A stretch of DNA of 64,000 bases from Streptomyces halobius (lineage in GTDB: Bacteria > Actinomycetota > Actinomycetes > Streptomycetales > Streptomycetaceae): contig NZ_CP086322.1 of NCBI RefSeq assembly GCF_023277745.1, forward strand, positions 4,836,001 to 4,900,000, in the 5' to 3' direction. Shown piece by piece: positions 1 to 8,096 of this stretch (position 1 is its first letter; every line of letters starts with the position of its first letter). A program made the translations under genes and the position numbers. The notes beneath the pieces are model-generated. The model was not told the origin of the DNA. It saw only the letters and a program-made list of their open reading frames with translations, and ran no database searches.

Positions 1-460
1 TTGCACGAGGCGCCGTTGCCGCCCTGGCCCGGCCGGCGCCGCCGGGGTCCCGACGAGTTGGCGGCGGAACTCAACGGCGAGTGCGAGTTGCTCGTGACGA
101 ACGGCGTCCTGCCCGTCGGACCTGGTCACCCGCAACCGCCAGGTCGCCGAGGCCGCGCTCCGGCCGTGGACTCCGGTGTTCACGCACGGCGACCTGCAGA
201 TCGATCACGTCTTTGTCGACGGCGACGAGGTCACCGGCATCATCGACTGGTCCGAGGCGGGCCGGGGTGATGCCCTGTTCGACCTCGCCACCTTGACACT
301 CGGACACGAGGAGCACCTGGGCGACGTCGTCGCCGGTTATGGCACCGACGTCGACCTCGACGTGATCCGCGCGTGGTGGTCGTTGCGAAGCCTGCTGGGG
401 GTTCGCTGGCTGGTCGAGCACGGCTTCGACCCGTCCGCGCCGGGCTGTGAGGTCGACTGA
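1..460 (+). pseudogene. Aminoglycoside phosphotransferase (APH) family fragment, frame-disrupted
   Basis: The readable part starts near 116 and ends with a stop at 458-460. It contains the APH/choline-kinase catalytic loop (HGDLQIDHVFVDG) and the metal-binding segment (IIDWSEAGRGDALFDLA), followed by the helical C-terminus expected of the family. The catalytic Asn of the usual HGDxxxxN loop is not obvious; an HV pair stands there. A stop in this frame at 95-97 means the upstream part, if it belongs to the same gene, lies in frame 1 (1 to about 110), so a frame change near 95-115 is needed. The gene also runs off the window. Members phosphorylate aminoglycosides or other small hydroxylated substrates; the substrate cannot be told. 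It is probably cargo or a neighbour caught in the decayed integrative element. Confidence 0.5.
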
Positions 461-478
461 GATCCCGGATGTGAGGCT

Positions 479-552
479 GCGCGGGCCCGCTGATATGAGT
501 GCGTCTGACGCATCGAGCAGGCCATCTCCCAACGTCGCCAGCGCGGGCCCGC
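479..552. repeat. Two exact 12-bp direct repeats between the APH and DUF3631 remnants
   Basis: GCGCGGGCCCGC occurs at 479-490 and again at 541-552, one copy on each side of the junction between the APH fragment and the DUF3631 fragment. A small odd palindrome (TGCGTCTGACGCA, about 501-513) lies between them. The pair could mark a deletion or recombination joint, or could be chance in very GC-rich DNA. Confidence 0.4.
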
Positions 553-1025
553 GCCGCCTGCGTGGAACTCGTCAACGCCGGCCAGGACAACGACGAAGCC
601 TCCCTCGGGATCCGACTCCTGACCGACCTACGCGACGTTGTGTTCCGCGGCGCCGACCGCATGCCCACGGCCGCCATCCTCGAATGCCTGCTGGGCATGG
701 ACGACGCGCCCTGGGGCGATCTGGACGACAAGCCGATCAACTCCCGCACCCTTGCGAAGTTGCTGGGGCAATACGTCACTCCGGCGAACAAGCCGATCAA
801 GCCACGCGGCATCCGCACTGGCTCCGGCACTCCCAAGGGCTACTACGCAGACGATCTCCAGGACGCATGGACGCGGTACTGCCCTCCTCCCCCGGAAAGT
901 CCGCAACAGCCGCAACATCCGCCACACCGCAGGTCAGCGGGAGTGAAAGTGTGGCGGATCCCCTTCCCGGCAGCCGCAACACGGTCCCGGAAGCCGCCAC
1001 GCACCTGCTCAAGGCCGTCGGCTGA
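549..1025 (+). pseudogene. DUF3631 protein, C-terminal fragment with a probable frameshift
   Basis: From about 549 the frame reads as the C-terminal half of DUF3631 proteins, which are found in actinobacterial integrative plasmids and are thought to take part in replication: ACVELVNA, then LLTDLRDVVFRGADRMPTAA, a PW-containing segment, and GYYADDLQDAWTRYC at the end. After about 885 this frame turns into proline- and arginine-rich text. The frame two bases on instead gives the Ser/Ala/Thr-rich tail usual for the family (SATAATSATPQVSGSESVAD) and stops at 1023-1025. The break falls in the run cctcctccccc, a classic slippage site. The helicase-like N-terminal part is missing. The next gene, the excisionase, starts 155 bp downstream. 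Confidence 0.55.
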
Positions 1026-1180
1026 CCAGCCCGAACTCACCGGTGCTGCCGCACGCTCGCGCGGCGGCACCTATCCGCAACACAACCGCCATCCGCCACA
1101 AACCCAAGCCGCTGACCAGCAATGTTGCGGCGTGGCGGATGTTGCGGATCCCCAGAGAGCCCAGCCCAAGGAGTCGCAAC

Positions 1181-1369
1181 ATGGCACGCCACCAGATGCT
1201 CAAACTGCCTAAAGTCCTCGAAGAGATCGACATAAGCCGCGCTGCCTTCTACCGCATGCGCGCCCGCGGCAAGGCACCCAAACTCATCAAGCTCCCGAAC
1301 GGCCAAATTCGCATCCGGCGAGCCGATCTCGATGCCTGGTGGGCCGACTGCGAACAGTCTGCCGCCTGA
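1181..1369 (+). CDS. xis: Excisionase / AlpA-MerR-type helix-turn-helix protein
   Basis: This 62-residue protein consists of one winged-helix DNA-binding domain of the excisionase/AlpA type. LPKVLEEIDISRAAFYRMR forms the helix-turn-helix, and the LPNGQIRIRRADLDAWW wing closes the domain, ending in the hallmark aromatic pair. The ATG at 1181 has an AAGGAG Shine-Dalgarno sequence at 1168-1173 and is preferred over longer in-frame versions beginning in low-complexity DNA. In actinobacterial integrative plasmids, Xis lies directly upstream of Int and promotes excision; the same order is kept here. The gene looks intact although its partner integrase is broken, so it can no longer do this job unless an integrase is supplied from elsewhere. 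Confidence 0.8.
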   Translation: MARHQMLKLPKVLEEIDISRAAFYRMRARGKAPKLIKLPNGQIRIRRADLDAWWADCEQSAA

Positions 1370-1433
1370 TCAGTCCAACACCGATGGGGCCTGCCGCACC
1401 GGCAGGCCCCATCTCCATGCCCCGGGGAGAACC

Positions 1434-2773
1434 GTGCTCACCTACGACGTGGAGTTCTGATCCATCCGCTCGCGGAAGAACCGCCCAAAACCCTTCGAGC
1501 TGCGCTGGCGCGTCGGCTCGCGCCCGCACTCGAAGAGCTACAAGACGTTCACCCAAGCCGACGGCCGCCGAGCCCAGTTGCTCACGGCGCTCCAGAATCG
1601 CGAGCAGTTCGACGTCGAAACCGGGCTGCCAGCGAGCGAACTTGACGCCCTCAACTGCCCTACGTGGTACGAACACGCCTGCACATATGCGCTAATGAAG
1701 TGGCCCAACATCGCCGCTCACCACCGGCAGAACATTGCCGAGTGGCGTTCCAGGCCGCCAGGAACACCCGAGGGGAGCTGATCCGCGACGAGAAGGGGGA
1801 CCCGGTTGCCCGGAAGGATGCAGAAGAACCACCGGAAGAGATCGCGAGGGCACTGGCCTGGATCGCCAAGCACTCGATCAAGGTGACCGATCTGAACGAC
1901 TCGGACACCCTGCGGCGAGCGCTCACGGCCTTGTCAATGAAGTTGTACGGCAAGAAGGCGGCTGAGAACACGGTCAGGCGCAAGCGAAGCTCCTTCAGCA
2001 ACGCTCTGCGATACGCCGTTGAACGAGAACTCTTGGCCAGCAACCCGCTCTCCCGCGTCGACTGGGATCCGCCGGCGACCGACGACGAAGTGGACTTCCG
2101 CTACGTGCCGAATCCGGCGCCAGCGCGGGCACTGCTGGAGGCAGTGCGGGTCCAAGGCCAGCGCGGTGGGCACCTCCACGGGTTCTTCGGTTGCATGTAC
2201 TACGCCGCTATGCGTCCGTCGGAGGTTGCGCAGCTCAACAAACGGGACTGCAAGCTGCCTGCGTCAGGCTGGGGCGAACTCGTTCTGAGCCAGAGTCGTC
2301 CGGAAGTGGGCGCAGGGTGGACGGACGACGGCAAGTCGTACGAGATCCGCGGGCTCAAGCGGAGGGCCCGCAAGACCACCCGGCCGGTCCCGATCCCGCC
2401 CGTCCTCGTGGCGCTGCTCCGCCAGCACATGGAGACGTACAGCCCCGCATCCGACGGCCGCCTGTTCACCGCGGCTCGGGGAGGTCGTGTGAGGTCCACC
2501 GAATACGCCGACATCTGGCAGCAGGCCCGCAAGAAGGCGCTTTCCGCCGAGGAGGTAGCAACTCCGCTTGCAGACGTGCCGTACTCCCTGCGGCACGCTG
2601 GCGTATCGCTCTGGATCAAAGCCGGAGTTGACCCGGCGGAAGTCGCGAGGCGGGCAGGCCACAGCATCGCAGTTCTGTGGAAGTTTTACGCGAAGATCCT
2701 TCGCGGTCAGGAGCAACGCTCGAACGAGCTCATCGACTCGGCCCTGGAAGCCGATTCTCAGGACCAGGAGTAG
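1434..2773 (+). pseudogene. int: Tyrosine integrase (site-specific recombinase), inactivated
   Basis: A GTG at 1434 opens a frame reading LTYDVEF, but the next codon is TGA (1458-1460). The frame then continues in typical integrase N-terminal sequence (SIRSRKNRPKPFELRWRVGSRP) to about 1740. There it jumps to frame 2 at AFQAARNTRGELIRDEKGDP. Compared with related integrases, some 25-30 codons appear to be missing at this joint, so the frameshift comes with a deletion. The catalytic half is uninterrupted: AAMRPSE carries the first Arg, PYSLRHAG the second Arg (with Tyr in place of the first His), RRAGHS the second His, and FYAKIL the nucleophilic Tyr. The protein would have joined the element to the tRNA-Ser gene downstream. 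A separate start near 1664 could still express the catalytic domain without the arm-binding domain. Confidence 0.8.
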
Positions 2774-2853
2774 CGAATCCTGGCCCGCAGCTGGCCCGTA
2801 CGCCCTGGTCAACAGCGGTACATAGGCGAATCGAGGTGAGACAACCCGAACGC

Positions 2854-2888
2854 AGAAGGGGCGCCCGATCCCCCCGGGCACCCCTTCT
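2854..2888. terminator. Bidirectional terminator between int and tRNA-Ser
   Basis: AGAAGGGGCGCCCG (2854-2867) pairs with CGGGCACCCCTTCT (2875-2888), a 14-bp stem with one G-U pair and a short C-rich loop. It lies between two converging units, the integrase (plus) and the tRNA (minus). Confidence 0.7.
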
Positions 2889-2912
2889 GACCAGCTACTT
2901 CGCTGACCTGTG

Positions 2913-2999
2913 CGGAGGCTGTGGGATTTGAACCCACGGTGGCATTGCTGCCACGACAGTTTTCAAGACTGTTCCCTTAGGCCGCTCGGGCAAGCCTCC
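2913..2999 (-). tRNA. tRNA-Ser, anticodon UGA
   Basis: On the minus strand the gene starts GGAGGCTTGCCCGAGCGG at 2999. The acceptor stem GGAGGCT pairs with AGCCTCC near 2914-2920, and the discriminator base is G. The anticodon stem ACAGT/ACTGT encloses the loop CTTGAAA, giving anticodon TGA, which reads UCA. A long variable arm (GTGGCAGCAATGCCAC) and the GGTTCAAATCC T-arm confirm a class II serine tRNA. CCA is not encoded. Its 3' end faces the decayed integrase and is the likely integration site. Confidence 0.95.
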
Positions 3000-3026
3000 C
3001 CGCGACACCGCCGGGCGGTGTCGCGG
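3000..3026 (-). terminator. Hairpin downstream of the HtrA-like gene
   Basis: CCGCGACACCGCC (3000-3012) and GGCGGTGTCGCGG (3014-3026) form a perfect 13-bp stem 14 bp beyond the stop codon of the protease gene and directly before the tRNA. There is no U-tract, as is usual in Streptomyces. Confidence 0.6.
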
Positions 3027-3039
3027 GAACAGCCTAGCG

Positions 3040-4518
3040 TCACTTGTCGCCCGTGCGCTGCCCCAGGGTGACCTCGGCGGTGTGCTCCTGGCCGCCGCGC
3101 TCGTAGGTGAGGGTGACGCGGTCGCCGGGCTTGTGCTGCCAGATCACGCTGATCAGGGTCGGACCGCTGTCGATCACCGTGTCGTCGAGCTTGGTGATGG
3201 TGTCGCCGGGCCGGAGGCCGGCCTTGTCGGCGGGGCCGCCCGGGGTCACCGAGTCCGTGCCGTTGTTTCCGGTCCGGGCGATGGTCGCGCCCTCGCCGGT
3301 GTCCCGCATGCCGACCTGGACGCCTATCTGCGGATAGATCGGCCGGCCGGTCCTGATCAGGTCCTGCGCCACCCGCTTCGCCTGGTCGATGGGGATCGCG
3401 AAGCCCAGCCCGATGCTGCCGGACTGCTGGGGCTCGCCGCCCAGGCCGTTGCTGCCGGCCGACTGGATGGCGGAGTTGATGCCGATCACATTGCCGCCGG
3501 CGTCCATCAGCGGGCCGCCGGAGTTCCCGGGGTTTATCGACGCGTCCGTCTGCAGGGCGCTCATGTAGGAGGCGCTGGTGCCGCCGCCGTCGCTGGAGGC
3601 CACCGGGCGGTCCTTGGCGCTGATGATGCCGGTGGTGACGGTGCCGGAGAGACCGAAGGGGGCGCCGATCGCGATGGTGGCGTCGCCGACCTGGACGTCG
3701 GCGGACCGGCCGAGCGGCAGCGGCTTGAGCACGGCGTCCGAGGCGTTCTTCAGCTTGATGACCGCGACGTCGTAGCCCTCGGCGCGGCCGACGGCCTCGG
3801 CGTCGTACTTCTTGCCGTTGGAGAACGTCACGGTGAGCTTGCCGCCGCCGTCGGCCGCGCCGGCGACGACGTGGTTGTTGGTGAGGATGTGGCCCTGCTT
3901 GTCGTAGACGAAGCCGGTGCCGGTGCCGCCCTCGCCGGTGATCCCCTGTGCCTCGATCGTCACCACACTGGGCAGCGCCTTCTGCGCTATCCCGGAGACG
4001 GAGGTGGGCTTGCGGTTCAGGGCCTCCGGGTTGCCGGGCGCGGTGACCGTCGTCGAGGCAGTGCCGTCGCGGCCCGCGGCCCAGTAGCCGATGCCGCCGC
4101 CGACCCCGCCCGCGACCAGCGCGGCCGCCAGGACGGCCGCGATCAGGCCGCCGTTGCGCTTCTTGGGGGCGGGACCGCCGGGCACGCCCCAGGGGTCACC
4201 GCCGCCCCCGTAGGGCGGCTGGCCCCAGCCGCCACCCGGGTGCGGCCCGCCCGGCTGCTGCGGGTGCGCGGCCATGGTCGCCGTACGGTCCTGATCGCCC
4301 GGGATGCCGCCACCCGGGGCAGCGGGACCGTGCGGGCCCGCTGCGGCGGTCGGTGTGAAGTCGGGCGGCGGGGGCGCCGCGGGGGGAGTGGTCGGCATGT
4401 GCACGGTGTCCGGAGTCTGCGCGCCGGAGGCGGACGCGGGGGCGCTGTCCGACGCCAGCGGCTCCGTCGGCGGCTTGGCCTCCGACGGGCCGACGGCTCC
4501 CTCGTTCTCGGTGCTCAC
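3040..4518 (-). CDS. HtrA/DegP-like membrane-anchored serine protease with PDZ domain
   Basis: The 492-residue protein has four parts. Residues 1-120 are a disordered Pro/Gly-rich cytoplasmic tail. One transmembrane helix follows at about 124-145. A trypsin-like protease domain covers about 175-385, and a C-terminal PDZ domain about 395-490. The catalytic triad is complete: His216 in LTNNHVV, Asp250 in EGYDVAV and Ser333 in NPGNSGGPL. The PDZ carboxylate-binding region is seen in VTPGGPADKAGLRPGDTI. Such proteins sit in the membrane with the protease outside the cell and degrade or refold damaged envelope proteins, often under envelope-stress control. The gene stands alone, reading away from a repeat-rich upstream region towards tRNA-Ser. 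Streptomyces have several HtrA paralogues, so I give no number. Confidence 0.93.
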   Translation of the reverse strand: MSTENEGAVGPSEAKPPTEPLASDSAPASASGAQTPDTVHMPTTPPAAPPPPDFTPTAAAGPHGPAAPGGGIPGDQDRTATMAAHPQQPGGPHPGGGWGQPPYGGGGDPWGVPGGPAPKKRNGGLIAAVLAAALVAGGVGGGIGYWAAGRDGTASTTVTAPGNPEALNRKPTSVSGIAQKALPSVVTIEAQGITGEGGTGTGFVYDKQGHILTNNHVVAGAADGGGKLTVTFSNGKKYDAEAVGRAEGYDVAVIKLKNASDAVLKPLPLGRSADVQVGDATIAIGAPFGLSGTVTTGIISAKDRPVASSDGGGTSASYMSALQTDASINPGNSGGPLMDAGGNVIGINSAIQSAGSNGLGGEPQQSGSIGLGFAIPIDQAKRVAQDLIRTGRPIYPQIGVQVGMRDTGEGATIARTGNNGTDSVTPGGPADKAGLRPGDTITKLDDTVIDSGPTLISVIWQHKPGDRVTLTYERGGQEHTAEVTLGQRTGDK

Positions 4519-5033
4519 AGCTCTCTCCTCAGCTTCACGACCGTGTCGGCCCGCGGTTCGGGCCTTGCTCTTTCCGGTGCTGCCGGTCTTTCCGGTGCTG
4601 CCAGTCTCTCCGGGGCGACCCGTCCGTTCCGGCCCGTCCCGGTCTCCCGGGTCCGCCGGCCCTTCAGGGTCTGCGTCTGCGTTCTTCAGGGTCTGGGGCC
4701 TGTTTCAGGGTCTGGAGTTTCCCGGATCCGCCGCTCCTTATCCGCCGCTCCTTCTGTCCACGGGAAGGACGAACCCGTAACTCCAAGATCCGGAACTCCA
4801 GGATCCGGTACTCCGGCAATTCCGGAACTCCAGGATTCAGGATCCGGGCGATACGGGCCAGTCTCAGCCTCTTAGCCTTGCCCACCGCGCGTCAGAGCGC
4901 CGTAAGCCGAGGCTGTGACCGTTCCCCTCATCCTTTATCTCGGACATATCAGGCGCATCCCCTGTGCATCCCCTGAGCTGCGCACGAGGCCCCGCGCGGG
5001 CCGCCCGGCGACGGCGGATGGCACGATAACGCG
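4519..5033. repeat. Repeat-rich intergenic region between divergent htrA-like and GDPD genes
   Basis: No gene is supported here. There is an 18-bp tandem pair (TTTCCGGTGCTGCCGGTC at 4571-4588, then TTTCCGGTGCTGCCAGTC at 4589-4606), three scattered copies of TCAGGGTCTG, a 14-bp tandem pair ATCCGCCGCTCCTT (4726-4753) and two copies of CCGGAACTCCAGGAT near 4790 and 4822. The promoters of both flanking genes must lie here, but no clear -35/-10 pair stands out. Confidence 0.6.
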
Positions 5034-5879
5034 GTGACCTATGCACGCCCCGCCCAGGACACCCGTTCGGGTCCGCGCCCCATTTCCGTGGTAGCCCATC
5101 GAGGCGCCTCCGAGGACGCCCCGGAGCACACTCTGGCCGCCTACAAGAAGGCCATCGAGGACGGCGCGGACGCCCTGGAGTGCGATGTCCGGCTGACCGC
5201 CGACGGCCATCTGGTCTGCGTGCACGACTGGCGGGTGAACCGCACCTCCAACGGGCGCGGCGCCGTCTCCGCCCTGGAGCTGGCCGACCTCGCCACCCTC
5301 GACTTCGGCTCCTGGAAGGTAGGCGTGGACGACCGGGAGGCCCCGGACCTGCAGTACGACGACCCCGAGCGGACGTCCGTGCTCACCCTGGAGCGGCTGC
5401 TGGAGCTGGTCGCCGACGCGGACCGCCGGGTAGAGCTGGCCGTCGAGACCAAACACCCGACCCGATGGGCCGGACAGGTGGAGGAGCGACTGGTCGAGCT
5501 GCTCGGACGGTTCGGGCACACAAAATCGGCCATGGGCGCCGACCGGACGCCGCCGGTCCGGGTCATGAGCTTCTCGGCCCGTTCGCTGCACCGTGTACGG
5601 GCGGCCGCACCGCACATCCCCGGGGTCTTCCTGATGCAGTTCCTCACCCCACGGCACCGCGACGGCCGGCTGCCACCCGGCGTCGGCATCGCGGGCCCCG
5701 GCATCCGGATCCTGCGTGCGCACCCGGAATACGTCGCCAAGGCGCACGCCGCGGGCCACCACGTCCACGTATGGACGGTGAATGACGCGGCCGATGTCGA
5801 GCTGTGCCGGGATCTGGGCGTGGACGCCATCATCACCAATCGCCCCAAACAGGTACGAAAACAGCTCGGCCTTGGCTAA
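5034..5879 (+). CDS. Glycerophosphodiester phosphodiesterase (GDPD family)
   Basis: The 281-residue soluble protein has the GDPD barrel signature at its start: AHRGASEDAPEHT with His22 and Arg23, ECDVRLTADG with Glu49 and Asp51, and VHDWRVNRT with His64, which together provide the metal ligands and the catalytic histidines. The end of the barrel is also typical (HVHVWTVNDAADVELCRDLGVDAIITNRP). It hydrolyses glycerophosphodiesters to glycerol-3-phosphate and an alcohol, recycling phospholipid head groups. No signal peptide is visible, so it is probably cytoplasmic, like UgpQ. The start is GTG 5034. No ribosome-binding site is strong, but the next in-frame starts would cut into the first strand. 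Confidence 0.9.
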   Translation: MTYARPAQDTRSGPRPISVVAHRGASEDAPEHTLAAYKKAIEDGADALECDVRLTADGHLVCVHDWRVNRTSNGRGAVSALELADLATLDFGSWKVGVDDREAPDLQYDDPERTSVLTLERLLELVADADRRVELAVETKHPTRWAGQVEERLVELLGRFGHTKSAMGADRTPPVRVMSFSARSLHRVRAAAPHIPGVFLMQFLTPRHRDGRLPPGVGIAGPGIRILRAHPEYVAKAHAAGHHVHVWTVNDAADVELCRDLGVDAIITNRPKQVRKQLGLG

Positions 5880-6019
5880 GGCCGAGCACAGGGTGTGCAC
5901 CGGCGCATTCGGCCCGTATTCGATCGTGTCGAGTGCGTCACTGCGATGTCATTGGCCGGTTTCCGGTCCAGTCCAATGGGGCATCCATCCCCTGGCGTGG
6001 GGCAAAGGAGGTCTCGGGG

Positions 6020-6652
6020 GTGGCGTTGGTGGTGGCACAAGAGGTGCCGACGTCGTCGATCATGGCCGTACCCCATGGTCCGACGGGTGTGGGCATGGCC
6101 AGACGGCGCATGCGTGCAGAGCTGTTGGCAAGTGGAGTTCAGGACACAGTCGTCGATGACGCGGTCCTCATTCTTTCCGAACTGCTGAGCAATTCCTGTC
6201 GACATGCGCGTCCGATTCACGAGAACGACTCACCGCATTCCGTACGGGGCCCCGCGCGGGACACCCCGCCCGAATCCGTCCGTGCCTCCTGGCGCATCGA
6301 CACCCAGGGCCGGCTGATGGTCTCGGTCACGGACGGCGGCGGTCCGACCCGCCCTCTTCCGGCCACTCCCTCCGTCACGGCACACGGCGGCCGCGGGCTG
6401 GCGATCATCCGGTCGCTCGCCAAGGATTGGGGCGTCCGCGACACCGCCGCGGGTGAGGTCACGGTCTGGGCGGTGCTCTCTCTTCAGGGCGCGTTCGCTA
6501 CGCGCGTGGACCTGGCCACAGAACTGGCCGGCGACCTGACGGACGGTCTGACGGGCGAATTGCCGGGCGAGCTGCCGTCGTCGCTCGGCGCGGAACGGCT
6601 CCCCGGTCTGCCGCCCGGACTGGCCTTCGCGGACTTCGACGATCCGGCGTAG
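6020..6652 (+). CDS. RsbW-like ATP-binding regulatory protein (HATPase_c_2)
   Basis: GTG 6020 is chosen because a strong AAAGGAGGT Shine-Dalgarno lies at 6004-6012. Longer in-frame versions start inside the GDPD gene. The 210-residue product carries one GHKL ATPase domain: VDDAVLILSELLSNSCRHARP is the N-box, VSVTDGGGPTRP the G1 box and HGGRGLAIIRSLAKDWGV the G2 box. Such proteins in Streptomyces are anti-sigma-factor-like serine kinases or phosphatase partners, of which there are dozens of paralogues. The last 50 residues are a low-complexity tail (ELAGDLTDGLTGELPGELP). No sigma factor or antagonist is adjacent, so the target is unknown. Confidence 0.8.
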   Translation: MALVVAQEVPTSSIMAVPHGPTGVGMARRRMRAELLASGVQDTVVDDAVLILSELLSNSCRHARPIHENDSPHSVRGPARDTPPESVRASWRIDTQGRLMVSVTDGGGPTRPLPATPSVTAHGGRGLAIIRSLAKDWGVRDTAAGEVTVWAVLSLQGAFATRVDLATELAGDLTDGLTGELPGELPSSLGAERLPGLPPGLAFADFDDPA

Positions 6653-6882
6653 CAGGCGCCCGGCGGACCTCGACACTCCGGCACAGGGAGTCGTCGGACT
6701 CCTCACTTGCCCGGCAACGCCCCGCAACCGGCGCCCGTCACCGCCGACGGCGCGCGGGACCACCCCGAGCGACCCGGCGTCTCCGCGCCGGGCGGCCGTA
6801 CACCGATCCCAGGGCACGCATCCTCTAGGCTCGCGCCACAACGCGACAGTTCGCCCAGGATCGACCAGGAGACTCCGCCGCC

Positions 6883-7848
6883 ATGGCAAAGAAGCGCCGT
6901 CCCCAGCCCCGTGCCGCAGCACCGCAGACGAGCGGGGAGGTGCCGGTCGTCGGCGCCCGTGAGCCCTGCCCCTGCGGCTCCGGCCGCCGCTACAAGGCAT
7001 GTCACGGCCGGAGCGCGGCGCACGCCGCCACCGAGCTGGTCCAGCGGCCCTTCGAGGGCCTGGCCGGCGAATGCGACTGGGTGGCGCTGCGTGAGCTGGT
7101 GCCCGCCGCCACCGCCGAGTTGACACTGAAGGGCGGGCTGCCCGAGGGCGTCCCGTCCGTAACGCTGGCGACGGTGCTCCCGATGGCCTGGCCCGCGCTG
7201 CGCCGCGACAACGGCGCGGTCCTGCTCGGCCTGCAGAACGACACCTCCTCCGGCGACATCAGCCGCGACCTCGCGGACACCCTCCAGCGCGCGCTGGCCA
7301 CGAAGCCGGGAAACCCGGTCGCCGCCGGACGGGCCCCCTCCGACGGCCCGCGGCTGCAGGATCTGCTGGACCCGGACGCACCGTTCGAGCCGACCGTCCA
7401 CACCGGCTTCGAGTTCTGGGTGGAGAACGCCGAGAACGCCACCGGCGAGGTCGCCGCCTCCCTGGAGCGGGCCAACGCCGCGGCCGTCCCGACCGCCAGG
7501 ATCCCCGGCCTGGAGGGCGCGTACTGGTGCGAGGCCCCCGAGAAGAACCATCTGCGCTGGGTGACCTCGCACCCCGAGGAGAAGCTGCTGGACGCGCTCG
7601 CCCGGCTGCACGCGGCCGGCACCTCCTCGCTGGGTGAAGGCACCCGGCTGGTGGGATCGTTCCGTGCCCACGGGCTGATCGTGCCGGTCTGGGATCTGCC
7701 GTCGACGATGAGCGCCGAGGACGTCGCGGGCCCGGCCGCCGCGTTCGCCGAACGGCTCACCGAGGCGCTCGCGTCACACGCCCCGCTGACCACCGACGAG
7801 CGCCGGGCACGCGGCGGGCTCACCAACCGACAGATCACCCTGAGCTGA
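6883..7848 (+). CDS. SEC-C motif protein (DUF5926-like)
   Basis: The 321-residue protein starts with a basic stretch (MAKKRRPQPR) followed by a SEC-C zinc motif, EPCPCGSGRRYKACHG (about residues 27-42), in which Cys, Cys, Cys and His bind zinc as in the SecA C-terminus. The rest is an alpha/beta domain with no catalytic motif that I recognise. This arrangement fits a family widespread in actinobacteria and annotated as DUF5926, with no assigned function. The start ATG 6883 has a weak GGAG upstream and directly precedes the conserved lysine-rich start. It converges on a secreted-protein gene across a strong hairpin. Confidence 0.75.
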   Translation: MAKKRRPQPRAAAPQTSGEVPVVGAREPCPCGSGRRYKACHGRSAAHAATELVQRPFEGLAGECDWVALRELVPAATAELTLKGGLPEGVPSVTLATVLPMAWPALRRDNGAVLLGLQNDTSSGDISRDLADTLQRALATKPGNPVAAGRAPSDGPRLQDLLDPDAPFEPTVHTGFEFWVENAENATGEVAASLERANAAAVPTARIPGLEGAYWCEAPEKNHLRWVTSHPEEKLLDALARLHAAGTSSLGEGTRLVGSFRAHGLIVPVWDLPSTMSAEDVAGPAAAFAERLTEALASHAPLTTDERRARGGLTNRQITLS

Positions 7849-7997
7849 TGGTGACGGCCCCGGAAATCCCACGCGCGACACCCCGGCAGCCCCAGGCGTG
7901 ACACCGGTCACAACGGCCCATACCTGCCGGTAAATAGGCGTCCGGAAATCCACGATCGGATTTGCGAACCGCCGATCTCTTGTTACGGTTCTAAAAG

Positions 7998-8037
7998 TCC
8001 GGTCGCTGGTGCATCCCCCGTCGCCAGCGACCGGACG
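7998..8037. terminator. Strong bidirectional terminator hairpin
   Basis: GTCCGGTCGCTGG (7998-8010) pairs perfectly with CCAGCGACCGGAC (8025-8037). GTTT follows on the plus side and CTTTTA on the minus side, so it can end both converging genes. Confidence 0.8.
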
Positions 8038-8096
8038 TTTCCATGTCCGCCTCCGGACGCCCCGCCCCGCGGCTCCCTGCCCCGCGCCCCGGATCG

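Larger units (their letters stand above)
1..2912. mobile_element. Decayed integrative element next to tRNA-Ser(UGA)
   Basis: The stretch holds, in order, a broken aminoglycoside-phosphotransferase-like fragment, the 3' end of a DUF3631 replication-type gene, an intact excisionase and a tyrosine integrase whose 3' end points at the 3' end of a tRNA-Ser gene 140 bp away. DUF3631-xis-int next to a tRNA is the usual layout of actinobacterial integrative plasmids (AICEs), where int lies beside the attachment site in the tRNA 3' end. Three of the four genes are inactivated here, so this is a relic. The left boundary lies outside the window, and I cannot identify the second att copy. Confidence 0.6.

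Noticed and set aside
3082..4875. 597-codon frame opposite the HtrA-like gene
   Set aside because: A shadow of the protease gene on the other strand. It has no domain text and no ribosome site.
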